A stretch of 64,000 nucleotides of DNA, taken from NCBI RefSeq assembly GCF_018139145.2, contig NC_059500.1:20813437-20877436 (forward strand), given 5' to 3'. Positions 24,130 to 36,539 of the stretch are shown one piece after another. Made by a program: the position numbers and the translations under genes. Below the pieces are notes generated by a model. It did no database searches and was not told the origin of the DNA. It saw only the letters and a list, made by a program, of their open reading frames with translations. The stretch comes from Gymnogyps californianus (taxonomy: Eukaryota > Chordata > Aves > Accipitriformes > Cathartidae). How positions within the stretch are numbered: position 1 is the first letter of the stretch; every line of letters starts with the position of its first letter.

Positions 24130-27000
24130 CAAGGATGTGTGTTTCATTAAAAAAAAGAATTTCATGCCAAATTTTCAGAAGCATAAGGTAGCTGGATAGT
24201 CCCAATATTTTATGAAAGGAGGCTAGGTGGGGAGTTGAAGATTAAAGCTCCTATGAATTTTATCATCACTTTTACACAGCAACCTTTTTACTCTACAAGT
24301 ACCAGTTTGGAAATTATAGTGCCATAAGAACTTTTTCAGACCTATTACCATCTAATAGTTAAACATGGACATGAATCATGAAAAGAGAATCATTGGGAAA
24401 TTTTTAAAAAGTGACTTGTTTTCCCTCTAAAACATACAGTATTCTGAAAGTTAGGCCCTTTCCCTCCTCCCTTCCCCAGTCCTTCAGCAGGAAAACTCCT
24501 AATATTAAAGCTGGCTGACAAAGTTCCTTTCAAATACACTCTGATGAAGCTACATGAATGCATAAAGATGGTGTGTATCTAAAAGCAGAACTGGCTCCTG
24601 TAATAAGTCTGCCTGCTTAAAATTTGTGAGCTATTTTCATGGAGACAAAATTACCACAAACACACAGTAGCTAATTTCCTAAATGCAATAATGTGGTTAT
24701 TTGCCATAATGGCCACAGGCACTGCATCAGTCCACATTAAAGACTATGAGGTTAATCATTTTGAGTTTAAAAGAAGAAAAACCTGACTGGCTTGCTTTTG
24801 AGTTACAGGACTGTAAAATGCATTTGAAATCACCAATTTAATTTTTTGTAGCTTTATAACTTTTAAACAGACACATTTGTATTTATGTATTTATTTATTA
24901 AATCTTTTCCTGCCTGAGACCACATATGCCTTGTATGTGTAATTTTATAGGTCACTTATGAACTTCTATAAAGAGGTGTGAAATGAAAATATTGACAGCT
25001 GAGTTTGCTGGCACAATTATGACATTCTTCAAAGTAAAGGTCAAAACACTGAAAATCATGGATATTCCACAGCTCCAAAAATAAACAAAAACATCCGAAC
25101 AAATGTTAAAATTTTCCTGGAGGTTTTAGTATTTCTTTAGCTCAACCACTTTTAAATCATGCAATTTCCCTTGCCAGACAGGCAAATGGTCTCCTTTGCT
25201 TGTCTTCCTTTCCACCGCTTTTCAGAAATACACAAAAAGGACAAAATCAGGAAACAAACAAAAATCCTGTGTTGAAAGGAAAGCTGGAACACACAGATGT
25301 GTGATTTTAGAAAAGCAAAGGGCAGAGCCCATTTGACAAATTTTCTCCAGGACTGGCAGGAAAATGAGCACAACTGGGAGGTATGAGCTGGCCTAGAAAG
25401 GAATTAGAAGACTACAGAGCAGGGACAAGAAACTACCCTCACCAGCACAAGGCCAATAGCAAGAAGTTCCAATAATGTAAGCTACATCAGTGTCTCACCC
25501 TCTAACACTCTCAGCTTTGCCTTTTAGCTTGGGGAAAAACCTGATCACCAGCACACAGCCTGGCTGAAGGCAAGGTCTGTGTAGGAAAAGGAGCAAGAAA
25601 TCTTTCCCTGCCATGACCTACCTGCTGGGAAATGGAGACTTCAACAGCAAAACGTTATCAGTTGTAGGGCAGAACACATTTAATGTGCAGAAAACCCTCT
25701 TATGGCAACGTATAGAGCCATTCTGCTTCTTCCCTATAAAAAGGAGGGCAGCACTCTGAGCAGATGTGTCATTAAGCAGCAGGATGGCAACAGGGTTGTC
25801 ATCGGGGTGTGTGGTGGGGAAGGCACAAATTTGAAGGGTTAGTCAGAAACTTTCTGTTAATATTTATGGCTCTGTTGAACTATCACTTGAAATTAAATCC
25901 CAACCCAAATGAATTCTATGGGATGTTTGGCTTTCGAGGGTAGCAGGTCAACAGACCAAATAAACTTTAATGTGGACCATGATCAGTTCAAGAATGTTTT
26001 CCTGGAAAAACATGGGATGGGATTCATCGACCCGGGAAATTCCTCCCAGTTGCGTGCTCAGCACGGCTAGAATTTCACCCCTGGCTCCTGGCCATCTCCA
26101 CGTCAACGTTTGTATTTTTTTTAATTAAAATTGTTCAGGGCACAGTCAGATGTGCTGTGGCTACAGCTTAACTTGATTAAGAGGTCGCTGTCCTCATCTG
26201 CTCACCCCCTCCTCTGTCTCACTCCTGCTCCCTCAGCGATGCCAGCACAACTGTATAAGCAGTGATACCTTCACCAGTTTCTGTGAAAAAAAGTGTTGCA
26301 ATAAAACAAAAAGCCTAAAATGTATGCAAGTTAGCACAGGTTATTCTCAGCAGTTACAAACACAGTAAAGCCAGAAAATCTGAACCAGCTGAGAATGTGC
26401 AAATGGAGTCACTCATCTCCTAACCCAATGAGCTGCAGCACAGCCAGTATGTCTGGCTATGCCCCTTCACCAAGAGTTTAACCTGATTTAAGTAGGAGTA
26501 GTGTTTTCAAGTGATATAGTAAATTCAGAGATACTGTGTGGTTGTTCTGGCTTTGTTTTAGCGTAAGTCATTTGAGAACTGAGGTTTAAAGTGGACTCAA
26601 ATAAGCCTGAACAATAGCTTGTGTGGTTTTGAGTGGTGAAACAGAGTGCCTAGTGTATGCTGCTCTTCCTCTCCTCTGCCAATGGAGTGATGCATGAGTG
26701 CATAACCTGCACAAGAGAGCAAGGGGCACCCCGTAGATAATTTAAGCATGAGAGAACGCAGTGATTCAGGTGGTCGTTTTTATTTCAGTTTCTTAGTACA
26801 TTAATATGTGAAACACGTCTCATGCAATACCAAGATCCAAGTCTGAAATGTATTCCAGGACTTGATGACAGAAGACATTACAGAACATCAGCAGGGCCTT
26901 GAAATCTATCTTTTGTTGCATGAGTAACAAGCCCTAAACAAGGATCGAGTTGGTGTCACTCTGCTTTTTTGCACTCTGACAGCAGAATTTCACACAGAGC
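24130..27000. other. AT-rich spacer, nothing recognised
   Basis: I see no gene or repeat. The stretch around 24,630-24,780 has the even, repeat-free look of conserved non-coding DNA, but conservation cannot be judged from one sequence. Confidence 0.55.
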
Positions 27001-30000
27001 TTGAAGTGTAGTAAAACATTTTACTAGGTAAATCAACAAGCAGAGCCATTAGTGTAAGCTGGAGGAAATAAAAGCAGACAAGCTTTTTTGAATCAAACAG
27101 GCAAAGCTGAAGTCAGGAAACATTTTTTCAAATAATAGAGCCCTAAGTGCTTTGATGAATATTTTTTGAGCATGGTCTAGAATCTAAAGATCCCCCAAAT
27201 GGGAAAAAATTTAAAAGCATTATTCAGTCTAAAGACCAGATATGATCTACTAGTCTTCTTGTATCAGGATAGCCTGTAGCTACTTACTTACAAAATTGTT
27301 GAAGACAGCAATTATCAGAAAATTATCAGTACCTGGGAAACCAAAATTGTCAGGGACCACAATGCCTAAGGAGCTATTCACCATTTAAATACCACCTGTT
27401 CCAATAGTCCAGATGCTGCTGTAACTTCTAGTACAGCTTCTTTGCTGTAGTCAGAATGAATGAGTAACTCTTGCTAAGCTGCCGAAAGGATCTCATGGTC
27501 CTGTCTGAAGTTACAGGAGATGCCAAAAAATGCTGGAAAAGAATGAAAAGATCATTGTAAAAGCCCTTATAGTAGAGTTTAAAAATTAATTTCTAGTAGT
27601 TGGGGAAAAATGCTTGGCTGACAGAGCTGAATATCAAAATCCTCTGTTTAGCCACACAGCAGATAAAACATTACCAATCATTACACAAGATCCACTTTGC
27701 CCGTTCAGCATCTCTCTGACCTAATGAACTAGACAAAATGATTGAAAATCCTAGAGACTGCTGCAGGAAGGGCTCTGACTCCCAGACTGGCACTCAGCCT
27801 TGGTGTCAGCTTAGGTCTTGGGCTCTTTACGAGCACTCCTAAGAGGAATGCCAAATGGCTGTGGGTTTTGGTTTTGGAAGGGGATGGACAACCAGCTCGT
27901 TAGCACAAGCTACAGAGGGACAGCTGTTGTATGGAAATGACTTTTAGTTAACCGGCGTAGTTGACAGACTGCAACAACTGGCAAATTATTTCATAGGTCT
28001 GACTGAGAAGAGAATCTGAGGACAGTTGATGAATGACAAAAGGGAACAGCAGGTGGGTTTTTATTCAGATTAATCCTTTCACGAGGCATATCCTTAACTG
28101 CCCTTCAGTAACTCGTTAAGACATACACCATAAGCTGATCCCATCTGACTTCAGTATCAACTTTAAAAAATAACGAAAGTAGAGACACTCTGAGAGAACA
28201 CTGTAAAAGGCCTTACGTGAATGCTGTGCACAAGAAGGATAGTATCTCCAACTCTGAAAGACAGCATTTGTATCTCCAAATGTTTGCAAATACAATTATC
28301 TAGGGTAGCAGTAGAGCACTTTCAAAATTGAAGGCAGCTTTTCAAAGTTGGGCTTCCTGCTATGTGTAATAAATATGAGAAAAGCAAATGCCTTCTCCTT
28401 TCTATATTCTGTGTTTCATCCTTGTTTCCTTTCCCTTCAATACTATGCAGGGGGGTGTAACAGGTCAGGTTTTGAGACTCTCCCTTTAAGACTCTGCAAT
28501 CCAGAGGGTAGAGTGAAAGATTCCAGTCACTCTGAGATTGACCACAAATGAGAAAAGTTGAAAAAACAAAGTGCACCATCTTTGAAGCTCAAGACTCCAT
28601 TACATGACTACTGGTCTTAAGTGCAGGGTTGCCTCTGGTAGCTGTGACTGTGCTGGGCTTGGACTATACTGGAATTGAAGTCTTACAGAACAGACGTTAA
28701 TTCCCAAAATCATAGGTATGTGGCTTGCTGATGTGCTCAAAGATGTGACATTGAGAAATAAAGGCAAATGGAAGAAGTTAGGAGGAATACACTTGACTGA
28801 AAGGGAAAAAAACAGTCCTAACTTTGTGGATGTCATTGCATTATACTCCATGAGGATGCATTAGTCAATGTAAACCCCAACAAAAGAAAAACCCCTACCT
28901 CCTCCTCATTAAGCAAACCCTGCAACACACAATCCAGCACGGAAATTTCAGTCAGATTCATCAGCTTCAGTAAATGCCATCAAATCCTTCTTGATGATGT
29001 CTGGAGCGAGAAAGAGGAAACAGGCAAGCTAAGTATCTGCAGGAAACAGGGCAAATGAAAGGAAGTTGAAAAAAATTCAGTTACCTGCACTGCCAAATAG
29101 GAACAGATGGTGAGATCCAAGGGGAGATAAACATTAAAGACTGGAAACCAAGCAATTAATCCTGCCAGCTTTCAAAGATCCAGTACAGCTGAAAAATCTA
29201 AGAACCGTATAACAGCAATGTTAAACAACAATAAACAAGACTATAGGGCAGGTAAAATGGAGTGAACATGCTGAGCAGAGGGAGTTGAATGCTTTTGACA
29301 ACAAGCCCATGAAGGGCTCTTGAAGTCAGATGATTGCAAGAAGTTGCGAAGCAGAAAAAAATTAAGGGAAAGGATAAAGAGAAAAGGAAAATTGTGTGGT
29401 AAAGTGTATGAAGCAAAACCAGTCTTGTGTTGAGATATTAAGCAATCTCAGCAAGCATTTCAAAAAGCTCAATGGAAAAATAAGGTCATTTTGAATTTCA
29501 AGGCAGTGGATAACTTTAGAAGAACTCCAAATTTTTTTAAAATAAGCTCTCTAATATAGATCTACAGACAGTAAAACGCAAAGAAAAGCTGTTTGACAGT
29601 GCAATACTTGGCTCCACATCACATTTTTCGGGCCCCTTAGGCGTAAATGTTGGCTTCCTGCTACTAAATTCTTCTGGCCCATGGAGTACAGATGTCATAA
29701 AGGAAAGGTCCAAATTTTTCAAGGTCCTCACACAGCTGCCATTTTGCTCAAAGAGCAGGATTTCTGTATGAGATCCCTCCCTCTAAAAGCTCATCAGATA
29801 ACCTGAAAAGCTGCCCTGGAAAGCTCCAAGGGCATTAAGAGGAGACTGTACATACAGTTGGAAACTTGGCTTGGCGCCGAACAGCTGTAGCTACTGCTTT
29901 TTTTCCTCCCTTTTCAATTGCATTGCAATCCAAAGCAGTTAAGACTCCAACTCTGGGGCAGAGTCCAATTGTACCAAACAGGAGGGAGGTCTCAGACCTA

Positions 30001-30641
30001 GCCTGAAAGGCCTGGGTCAGCTGCACCAGTGGACAGTGCCACGCAAGCCAGGAGCGCACACCAGCAGTCCCTTTGTGAAGGACAGCACTAGAGCATCGTC
30101 TGCATGCATGACATGCACAGTACAAACAATAGAAAAGGAAAACAGGAATGTTTTCACGAGGTTGTCATATTAAGTTTAACCTCAACATGTAAATCTCATG
30201 TTTGAACTACACTTGCTTTGACTTTGTTAGATTACCAGCATGCTTTAGCCAACACTTGGACAACACATACGTTTTACCAGAGCGTAAAAGAGCCTTCTAA
30301 CTCATCAAATTGAACTGGAACAGTTGAGACATTTAGAGGTTAAGAGAATAGATAGAAGGGAGACATAAATATAGTGTAGTTCCATAAGTCCTTCCATTTC
30401 CTTGGCAAATCAAGTTAAACAGTTACAATCAGAGACAGGCAGAGGGCTTCTAGTCTAGCCGCTAGAGTTAATACCAGCTATATCTTGGAAGTCTTAAATA
30501 TTTGTAGTTGGAAAACGGATCCATGACAAACAGTAAAAATAGAATAAAAATGTCCCAGATTCTCTCATACCCAAAAAAGATTTCCTTCTCCACCTTAATT
30601 AAGCAGATGGCCAAACTTCAGCCAAATGACATCTCCTGATT
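27001..30641. other. Spacer, moderately mixed composition
   Basis: No supported gene. A GC-richer patch at about 29,930-30,110 carries a 96-codon minus-strand frame with no recognised features. A 13-base string at 29,872-29,884 resembles part of a retroviral primer binding site but has no LTR context. Confidence 0.55.
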
Positions 30642-30824
30642 CTAGCACATGTCCCTTTTTCTAGGTTCCTGACCCTCCTTTTCAAACATCCAGCTGTGCT
30701 CAGGTATCAGGAGGTGCTCAGGGTCAATCTCAGTGTCCTCTTGCCACAGATAAATTTTCTTTATGACCAGTGAGATCCCCATTATAGACAGCAAAGACAG
30801 GATTTCAGACACTTTCTGTACCAT
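30642..30824 (-). other. Small open frame (60 codons) with strong start context and one hydrophobic segment
   Basis: On the minus strand the ATG at 30,824 has A at -3 and G at +4, a strong vertebrate start context. The 60-residue product would begin MVQKVSEILSLLSIMGISLV, with a hydrophobic segment at about residues 8-20. The basic KKIYLW comes next, then an acidic middle (EDTEIDPEH), and it ends in a charged tail (EKEGQEPRKRDMC). That layout is seen in single-pass micropeptides. No splice or poly(A) signal clearly frames it, and I recognise no family. It could be a chance frame or part of a lncRNA. Confidence 0.2.
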
Positions 30825-31377
30825 TGTGGTGCCACGGCAAATTGATCAAGAGGAGCACAAGGCAATTCTCAGTTGTTGTGCCCAGGAAGCCTTCTGTTTT
30901 GCTCTACAGCACCTGGAAACTCCTCCTATTCTGATGCCCATTTGTTTCATGCTGTCCTCCCTTGCCTTACGAATGGTTATAGGGTGAGCTTTGGCATTGT
31001 TGTCTGAGCAAAGAGATTTTGGCAGGAGTTAATATGCCTTGGGCAGAGAACAGATAAACTCCTTGACCCCTCCCTGCACTGTAATAGAATGGCTGGGAAT
31101 TTAACACTGCTGTGAAACAAGCACACTCCAGAGTCCACAGTAATATTAAACATTTATTTAACGATACTCCCTTAAGTTTCTAATGAAAATAAATTTACTA
31201 AGCAATCAAAAATCAACACCAATCCTTGCCAAAATATAAGGAAAGTAAAATCTGGCTGGAGTCCCTGGGATAATGTTACAGATGTTTCTTTTCTAAGCGC
31301 CCCTCTCCTCCTTAATCGGCTTTTTGGGAATTTTCAGGAGATTATGTACCCTCCACTCAGTTATGGAGACTCTAGCC
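30825..31377. other. AT-rich spacer
   Basis: Nothing recognised. Confidence 0.5.
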
Positions 31378-31932
31378 CTAAGCATAAGAACTCACAGGAG
31401 AAATGATGGAGGACAACTTGATTTCCTGCCTTTTGCCTTCTCCCAACGCATGATTTTTCCAGTGTGCTGAGGGCAATCTGCCCGAAAAGGCTGTTCTTTG
31501 GCAGAACGGAAGGGGTAACCTTGAGGCAGAAGATCTGAAGTTACACTTGCTGTTAGGGAGTGTAACTTCCCATTTGCAAGCAGAGACAGAAAGACCCATA
31601 ACCCAAAAAAACCCTGGAATACTCTGGTTAAAATCGATCGGTAGCAGCTGGCTGAGAAAACTGATAAAGACAGAAAGTCTTCTCAAAAGCTTTTTGCTCT
31701 AACGTTTATGATTTGTCTGCTGTGTTAAAGGCTCGTCGTAATCACATAGACAGACTTCTCTTTCATTGTCACTGGAGACTTCTTTCCCTTCACCCTGCGA
31801 AGCGAGAACAATGCTACCTTTTGGGAATCCCCCTCTAGAAAGTCTTCTGGGAAGCTTGCAAAAAGCCAAATTAACTACACCCTTTTTGTAACACTTTTTT
31901 CTTCTGGGTCCCTTTAGCCTCCCATGATCCAC
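31378..31932 (-). other. Minus-strand open frame interrupted by a single amber codon
   Basis: One minus-strand frame runs from 31,932 to 31,378 with only one internal stop, a TAG at plus 31,699-31,701. The upstream 77 codons are basic and polar (for example GPRRKKCYKKG). The downstream part is Ser- and Phe-rich. The frame has no ATG at its start. No domain is recognised. Either a broken old gene fragment or a chance frame would explain it; chance is more likely. Confidence 0.15.
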
Positions 31933-32437
31933 TTTTATCCTCCTTTTATTGTGTACTGATCAGCCCGAGGTGAGCAGAAAACTTCACTACTAAGGAATAA
32001 CAAAAGAAAGCTATACAGAAATTGATAGAGGTGATTTAATTATTCAGAATAGGCCAAAAAGGTAGAAGAAAGTGAAGATGGGGAATTCTGTGCTTATGGA
32101 ATGCCAGATTTTAAACAGTATTTAGACAACAGAGTCATATATAGGCACTGGAGGGGCTTTTAATACTAACAAGACATCAGCGTTCAGATCACTAGCTACG
32201 TATTTTCTAACTGTCCCTGAAATCTGCCTATCTGCTGCTTTTCATGCCTAAATAATCTTAAAAGCACAGCTCCAACTGCCCTGTGTAGACAGGATGAAGA
32301 ACAGCGTCAGTGTTGATGGAAGTTGTTTGTTTGTTTTAATTTATCCATGTAAGGAAACTATCTATCATCACCAGAGCAACCATGGGCAAAGAAAGAAGAC
32401 AGTCATACGTAGGCCTCCTTGAAATATAGCCCCGCGT

Positions 32438-32449
32438 GTGTACGTACAC
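32438..32449. repeat. Palindromic GT/AC cluster
   Basis: GTGTACGTACAC is a perfect 12-bp palindrome, followed by GTGTACAC (32,451-32,458), a perfect 8-bp palindrome. Locally CpG-containing. Confidence 0.85.
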
Positions 32450-32566
32450 CGTGTACACACATTTACCCCCCCAGCTTTTTTATGTAAGCCTGTTTGCATG
32501 AGAGAAAACAGCAAGGAAGCTGTAAGCATTAGGCAAAGCAAGTTTTTTTGGCACACAAAGAAAAAC

Positions 32567-32682
32567 CTTTGCTGAGGAAACACTCCAGCATCGCCTTCGC
32601 CGCTGCCTCCTTCCTTTTCCTCGTGTGTCGGTTCCTCAGCCTCTTCTTTAGATTGCATTAAAACTCCAGATCTGTAAATGGC
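32567..32682 (-). other. Exon-like open stretch with acidic, Gly-rich translation
   Basis: On the minus strand a good acceptor-like CGTTCCTCCCCCAG ends just before 32,682. The open frame reads AIYRSGVLMQSKEEAEEPTH and then EEKEGGSGEGDAGVFPQQ, an acidic, Gly-rich segment typical of disordered linkers. Five CpGs cluster within about 60 bases, unusual for this AT-rich surround. The possible donor after CAGCAAAG (GTTTTT, 32,566) is weak, and the frame stays open to 32,368. If real, this could be an alternative or terminal exon; the protein is not recognised. It lies next to an enhancer-like stretch, so conserved regulatory DNA is an alternative reading. Confidence 0.25.
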
Positions 32683-32869
32683 CTGGGGGAGGAACGTGCT
32701 CACGTTTCCTTCTTCTCGAGATTCAGAATTACAAATTAATCTACAGGAAACAATTGCTTGAGCAATTTAGAAATGGTGTGGGCAAGAGTCCACACATTTC
32801 CCTTACTGTAGCAAGGAGGAAAAAAGGGAGAGAGAGAGAAAGTAAGAGAACAGCGGGCTGCTATTGTGC

Positions 32870-33220
32870 TATTCCCTGCCACACTGTATTGATAGTGTTC
32901 ATTTTAGCTTCTTAGCAAGGTTAAGCATGATAATTGAAAATGTTCGCAGCATTACGGTACTAATGCAACTGCATTGTCGTTCTACACTTGGTTCCAACAC
33001 GATGAAATTATCAGCTATTTAACAGCCTTTTTATGCTATTCTGACTGCAGTACTTTAATCCATACCATAATGCAAATGCAATGCCTGTCACACTTTTTTC
33101 TCTGTTGAGCAATGAATAGAATTTTATACGGACTTCTACAAAACACTTTCTCATCAGGCAAATACTTTTTTCTCCCATTATAGAATTAGGAATGCATCTA
33201 AAAATATATATATATATATT
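32870..33220. promoter_or_regulatory. Enhancer-like stretch with an octamer (POU) motif
   Basis: The octamer ATGCAAAT occurs exactly at 33,070-33,077, and AATGCA..TGCATT forms a small inverted pair at 32,962-32,975. TTTGCAT/TAAT-type words are frequent and the stretch lacks repeats. These features resemble vertebrate developmental enhancers. Motif content alone is weak evidence. An (AT)n run follows at 33,204-33,219. Confidence 0.25.
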
Positions 33221-34414
33221 TTTAAATCTGGCACCTGTTGAAAATATTTGGCTCGTAAACTTGTAACAAAAGATGTGTCAAATGAAAGACAGAGTAACAC
33301 TGGAAAGAAAACATTTTCTGTCAGCACAGCCTAAGCAAAAATACTCTTGAAGTTTCCCAAACCACAGCTTTGTGCAGGTTTATTTACTTTGTGTTGTGTA
33401 CTGTGTGGGCAGCATAATTCGACGTAGTGAGAAAACTAACAATTTTATGCTAAAGCAGATCTCTCAGAAAACTCCAGTCAGTTTAGAAAGCTAATCCATT
33501 GCAACAGAAACCTCCAAAAGGAAATGTAGTAGCAGATAGAATGCATAACAGTTGCCACTTCACCCGATCCAAAATATAAATGGAGAAAACAATGGAGATA
33601 TAAAAAAAAAAAGAATTTAACAACCAGCCCCTCCAGCCCCTTCAGCAACCTGTGGCAGATATTCAAAGGGAATACGGGGGCTATTAGGTGCCTGTTTTCC
33701 ACAGTGTTTTTGAGAGTCCTGAGTAAGTAGCTGGGCTCTCACAGCTCTGGTGCTGTGAAATTCTTGTTGAAGTTTCAAGGGACTTAGTTTCAGCACTTTT
33801 CAAAGCTTGTATTCAACTCCTGAACCATATGCAGAAAAAGCTTTTTTTTCTTTTTAAAAAGAATGCACCCACAACATCAGCACCAAACTCATCCATTGCC
33901 TCTGAGACTCTATCAGACTAATAAGTAAAATTAATCTTGTATTCCACTAAATCATTAGATATGTCTTTGTTTAATATTCATGGGAAAAACTCAAGTGGTA
34001 AGAATTACACGGCACCAAAGGCAAAGTGTTTATTCAGGGATTTATGTACAAGCAAAAGTGATTGAGGAAGGAAAAAGCAGAAGGATAAGGCCCTAAGCAC
34101 CTAGGAAAACAACAATTAAGGTTTCTGTAGCAAATCTTTGGCTGCATCTGCAATACTATTTTTATTCAAGCAACAGTGAGGTTTCAAAATGAATCCCTTG
34201 AGCTTCCCCACTTACCATGCTTTGCTTTGGTCCTCACAGTGGTTTTGGTGTACTTGAACTACATTCCTCTCTGAGAAAGCTGAGCCAGAAGTTCCACTCC
34301 AGGTGCAAACATAATGATGTGCAGCCTGTCACGGGAACACAGACATCTGAGCCAAAGATTGGTGCTTTGGACAGCTTTGAGCCACGCGTGATGAGAATAT
34401 TTGTTTTGAGGAAA
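33221..34414. other. AT-rich spacer
   Basis: The ATG-initiated frame at 34,217-34,462 (81 codons) has a fair start context but no recognised features, and is matched by open frames on the opposite strand. Otherwise nothing is seen. Confidence 0.5.
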
Positions 34415-34432
34415 CAGACTAAATTTAGTCTG
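34415..34432. repeat. Perfect 18-bp palindrome
   Basis: CAGACTAAA is followed directly by its reverse complement. The flanking A residues do not extend it. Confidence 0.95.
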
Positions 34433-35804
34433 ACTAAAAGCCACAAACCACATAGGGAATAAATATTAGGAACTCAGCATCAGCTACATGAATCTATTGC
34501 TCCACTCCAGTTGCATCAAATTACTGTTCACGTAGGCATAGCCTCTCTCCTTCAAAATATACATCTTCCCATTCAGGCCTGTCACCTCTAGCCAGAGTTA
34601 ACCAAGAGGCTTCTGTGTGGACAGACTTCTTCCTAGCCTTATACTGCAGTTTTCATTTGTAAAGTTGACCTTTTGCTTGGATGGACAGTTTTCCTTTTTA
34701 TATCTGATGTGTACACCAGGGAATGCAATCAGGAGATTTCTATTGATTGCTCTCAAGCAATTTAGTTCTGGTCATGGTTGTACTGGATTTGCAATTATAC
34801 TGAGGAGAGGTATTATTGACTCTGCCTAGTAATTACCAGGCTGACATCAGATTCTGCTATAGCTGGAACTAACTTACGTCTCTCTGACCAAGTTACCATA
34901 ATGAGATGCTGTTATTTTTTTTCCGTAAGCAAAGGCAAGCTTATCATTTTGTCTTCTAAGCAACATACGGAAGGAAATTTAACACCATATTCCTTTGAAG
35001 AGAGTTATGTGTACTTACAGCAGAGAATATATTTAACCTTAATTAGAAAAGGTTTGGGGATCTGGGATATTCTCTAAGTGCTAGTATATTTGTAGAAAAG
35101 CACTGCCAAAGTGTATGCAAGCTAAGGGAAGTTAGATCAGCTGTTATTTGAAGAAATTTAATAGCATTAGCTGGACTTCTCTGGAGGCTCGTCCTACATG
35201 CTTGGAGCCACTGTTATCAGTTAAAATGCCTTAAGAATCATACTGGTATCCTTGCCTCCTGAGCGCAGTGATAAAAATGAGAGTGTCAGTATTGGGACCT
35301 CAGACATATACATGGCCCCCTTTCTCACACAAACTTCAGGAAAAACACAATGTAGCCTGGAACAACATTTTAATGGTCATACCAGGACTTTTAAGTTCAA
35401 GCCGGCATATGTAATGCACATACACGCTTTACCAAAAGTAAACCAAAGCAAATTAAACCTTCAGGTATAATTTTTGCGTCACTCACTGTACTCCTCCACA
35501 GAAGTTATGAAAACCAGAAGCTGAGGCTATGCATGGCTTTTCCAGTTTGCTTACTACTGTTTGCTTTCCAGTTACTGCCACAGTACTTCTAAGGAACAAT
35601 AGCTGGCATATTGAGAAGTAATCTCTATTTCTAAGTCACTGCCCTCTTTGCACCCTGTCATGTAAAACATCAGAGTGACTTATCTGCTGTCTTAGATGAC
35701 CAGCTTCTGACTACGCTAGAGCACACGCAGATACAGGAGGAGAGTTTGGAAGTGGACAAGGACTTAGAGGAAAAGTGTCACGTGATTGAAAACAGCAGAG
35801 CTGA
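34433..35804. other. AT-rich spacer
   Basis: Only non-ATG short open frames; nothing recognised. Confidence 0.5.
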
Positions 35805-35837
35805 TCCCTACACAAATCCAAGCCAGCAAACACCACC

Positions 35838-36056
35838 ATGGAGATGAAAAGTCCTGGCAACCGCAAACACACAAATGCACATATCTACTACTCAGGAAAA
35901 CTCTGTCTGCTTCAATCCCTCCAGCCCTGTTCTGTCAGCCGGGGTGCATTAGTGTACAAACAGCTCCTAGCACCTTGTGAACAAGCCAGCAGCACCTATA
36001 CCTTGCATGCAAGTGCCAGCCTATTTTGTTTGCTCACTCTTGTGGTCACGCTCTAG
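35838..36056 (+). other. Small open frame (72 codons) with near-ideal start context
   Basis: The ATG at 35,838 sits in CACCACCATGG, close to the best vertebrate initiation consensus. The frame encodes 72 residues, beginning MEMKSPGNRKHTNAHIYYSG and ending in a hydrophobic SLFCLLTLVVTL, and stops at a TAG at 36,054-36,056. The same frame continues open beyond that TAG to 36,533, so one amber codon divides about 240 open codons. The frame is closed upstream at 35,802-35,804. No family is recognised. A chance frame in a GC-richer patch remains likely. Confidence 0.2.
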
Positions 36057-36347
36057 GGATTTCTTGAACGATGCAGAGATATTTGGTCTGTCAACAAGCA
36101 GAGCAGGTGGATCCTTCTGGTGCCAGCCCTGGATGTGGAACGGGTTGTGAATGCCTCTCTGGAGCACAGGAAACTAGTGACAGGGACAAAAGAGGTCCTG
36201 CAGAGAGCAGCTCAAGAAGCAGCCAAGCTCCAAAGCAAAATTTGGCAGGCATGTTTGTTGTTATTTAAGTTAACTACAAAGGAAACCCCAGGGAGGGGGG
36301 AAATCTGGAGCAGATCCAGTGTGTGCCTGTGCTGTGCTAGGAGCTGG
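36057..36347 (+). other. Exon-like open stretch, 97 codons, both ends in phase 0
   Basis: A pyrimidine-rich acceptor-like CTCTTGTGGTCACGCTCTAG ends at 36,056, and a donor-like GTAAGA begins at 36,348. The 291 bases between are open for exactly 97 codons. The first two thirds look protein-like. After GFLERCRDIWSVNKQ there is a helix-like charged segment that includes LEHRKLVTGTKEVLQRAAQE, then AAKLQSKIWQ. GC content is above the local background. The acceptor AG is part of the TAG that ends the upstream 72-codon frame. I do not recognise a family. Decoy exons are common, so this is a lead only. Confidence 0.28.
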
Positions 36348-36539
36348 GTAAGAACGCCATTTTCCCAATGCGTAATGTATAGGTATGTTATACAAGAGCA
36401 CACACACACATGCATAACTACTCACTGCAGTTTCCTAAAGCCAGAATATAGCTTGTGTCTTAGCCCCATATTTGGGGCTGCTTGTGACACAAGCACTGTT
36501 GATGAGAACGTCAGTGCTGTGCATTGCGTTTTGTAGAGG

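Noticed and set aside
29872..29884. String resembling a tRNA-Lys retroviral primer binding site (TGGCGCCGAACAG)
   Set aside because: It lacks one base of the canonical site, diverges after 13 bases, is not preceded by an LTR ending in CA, and no retroviral genes follow.
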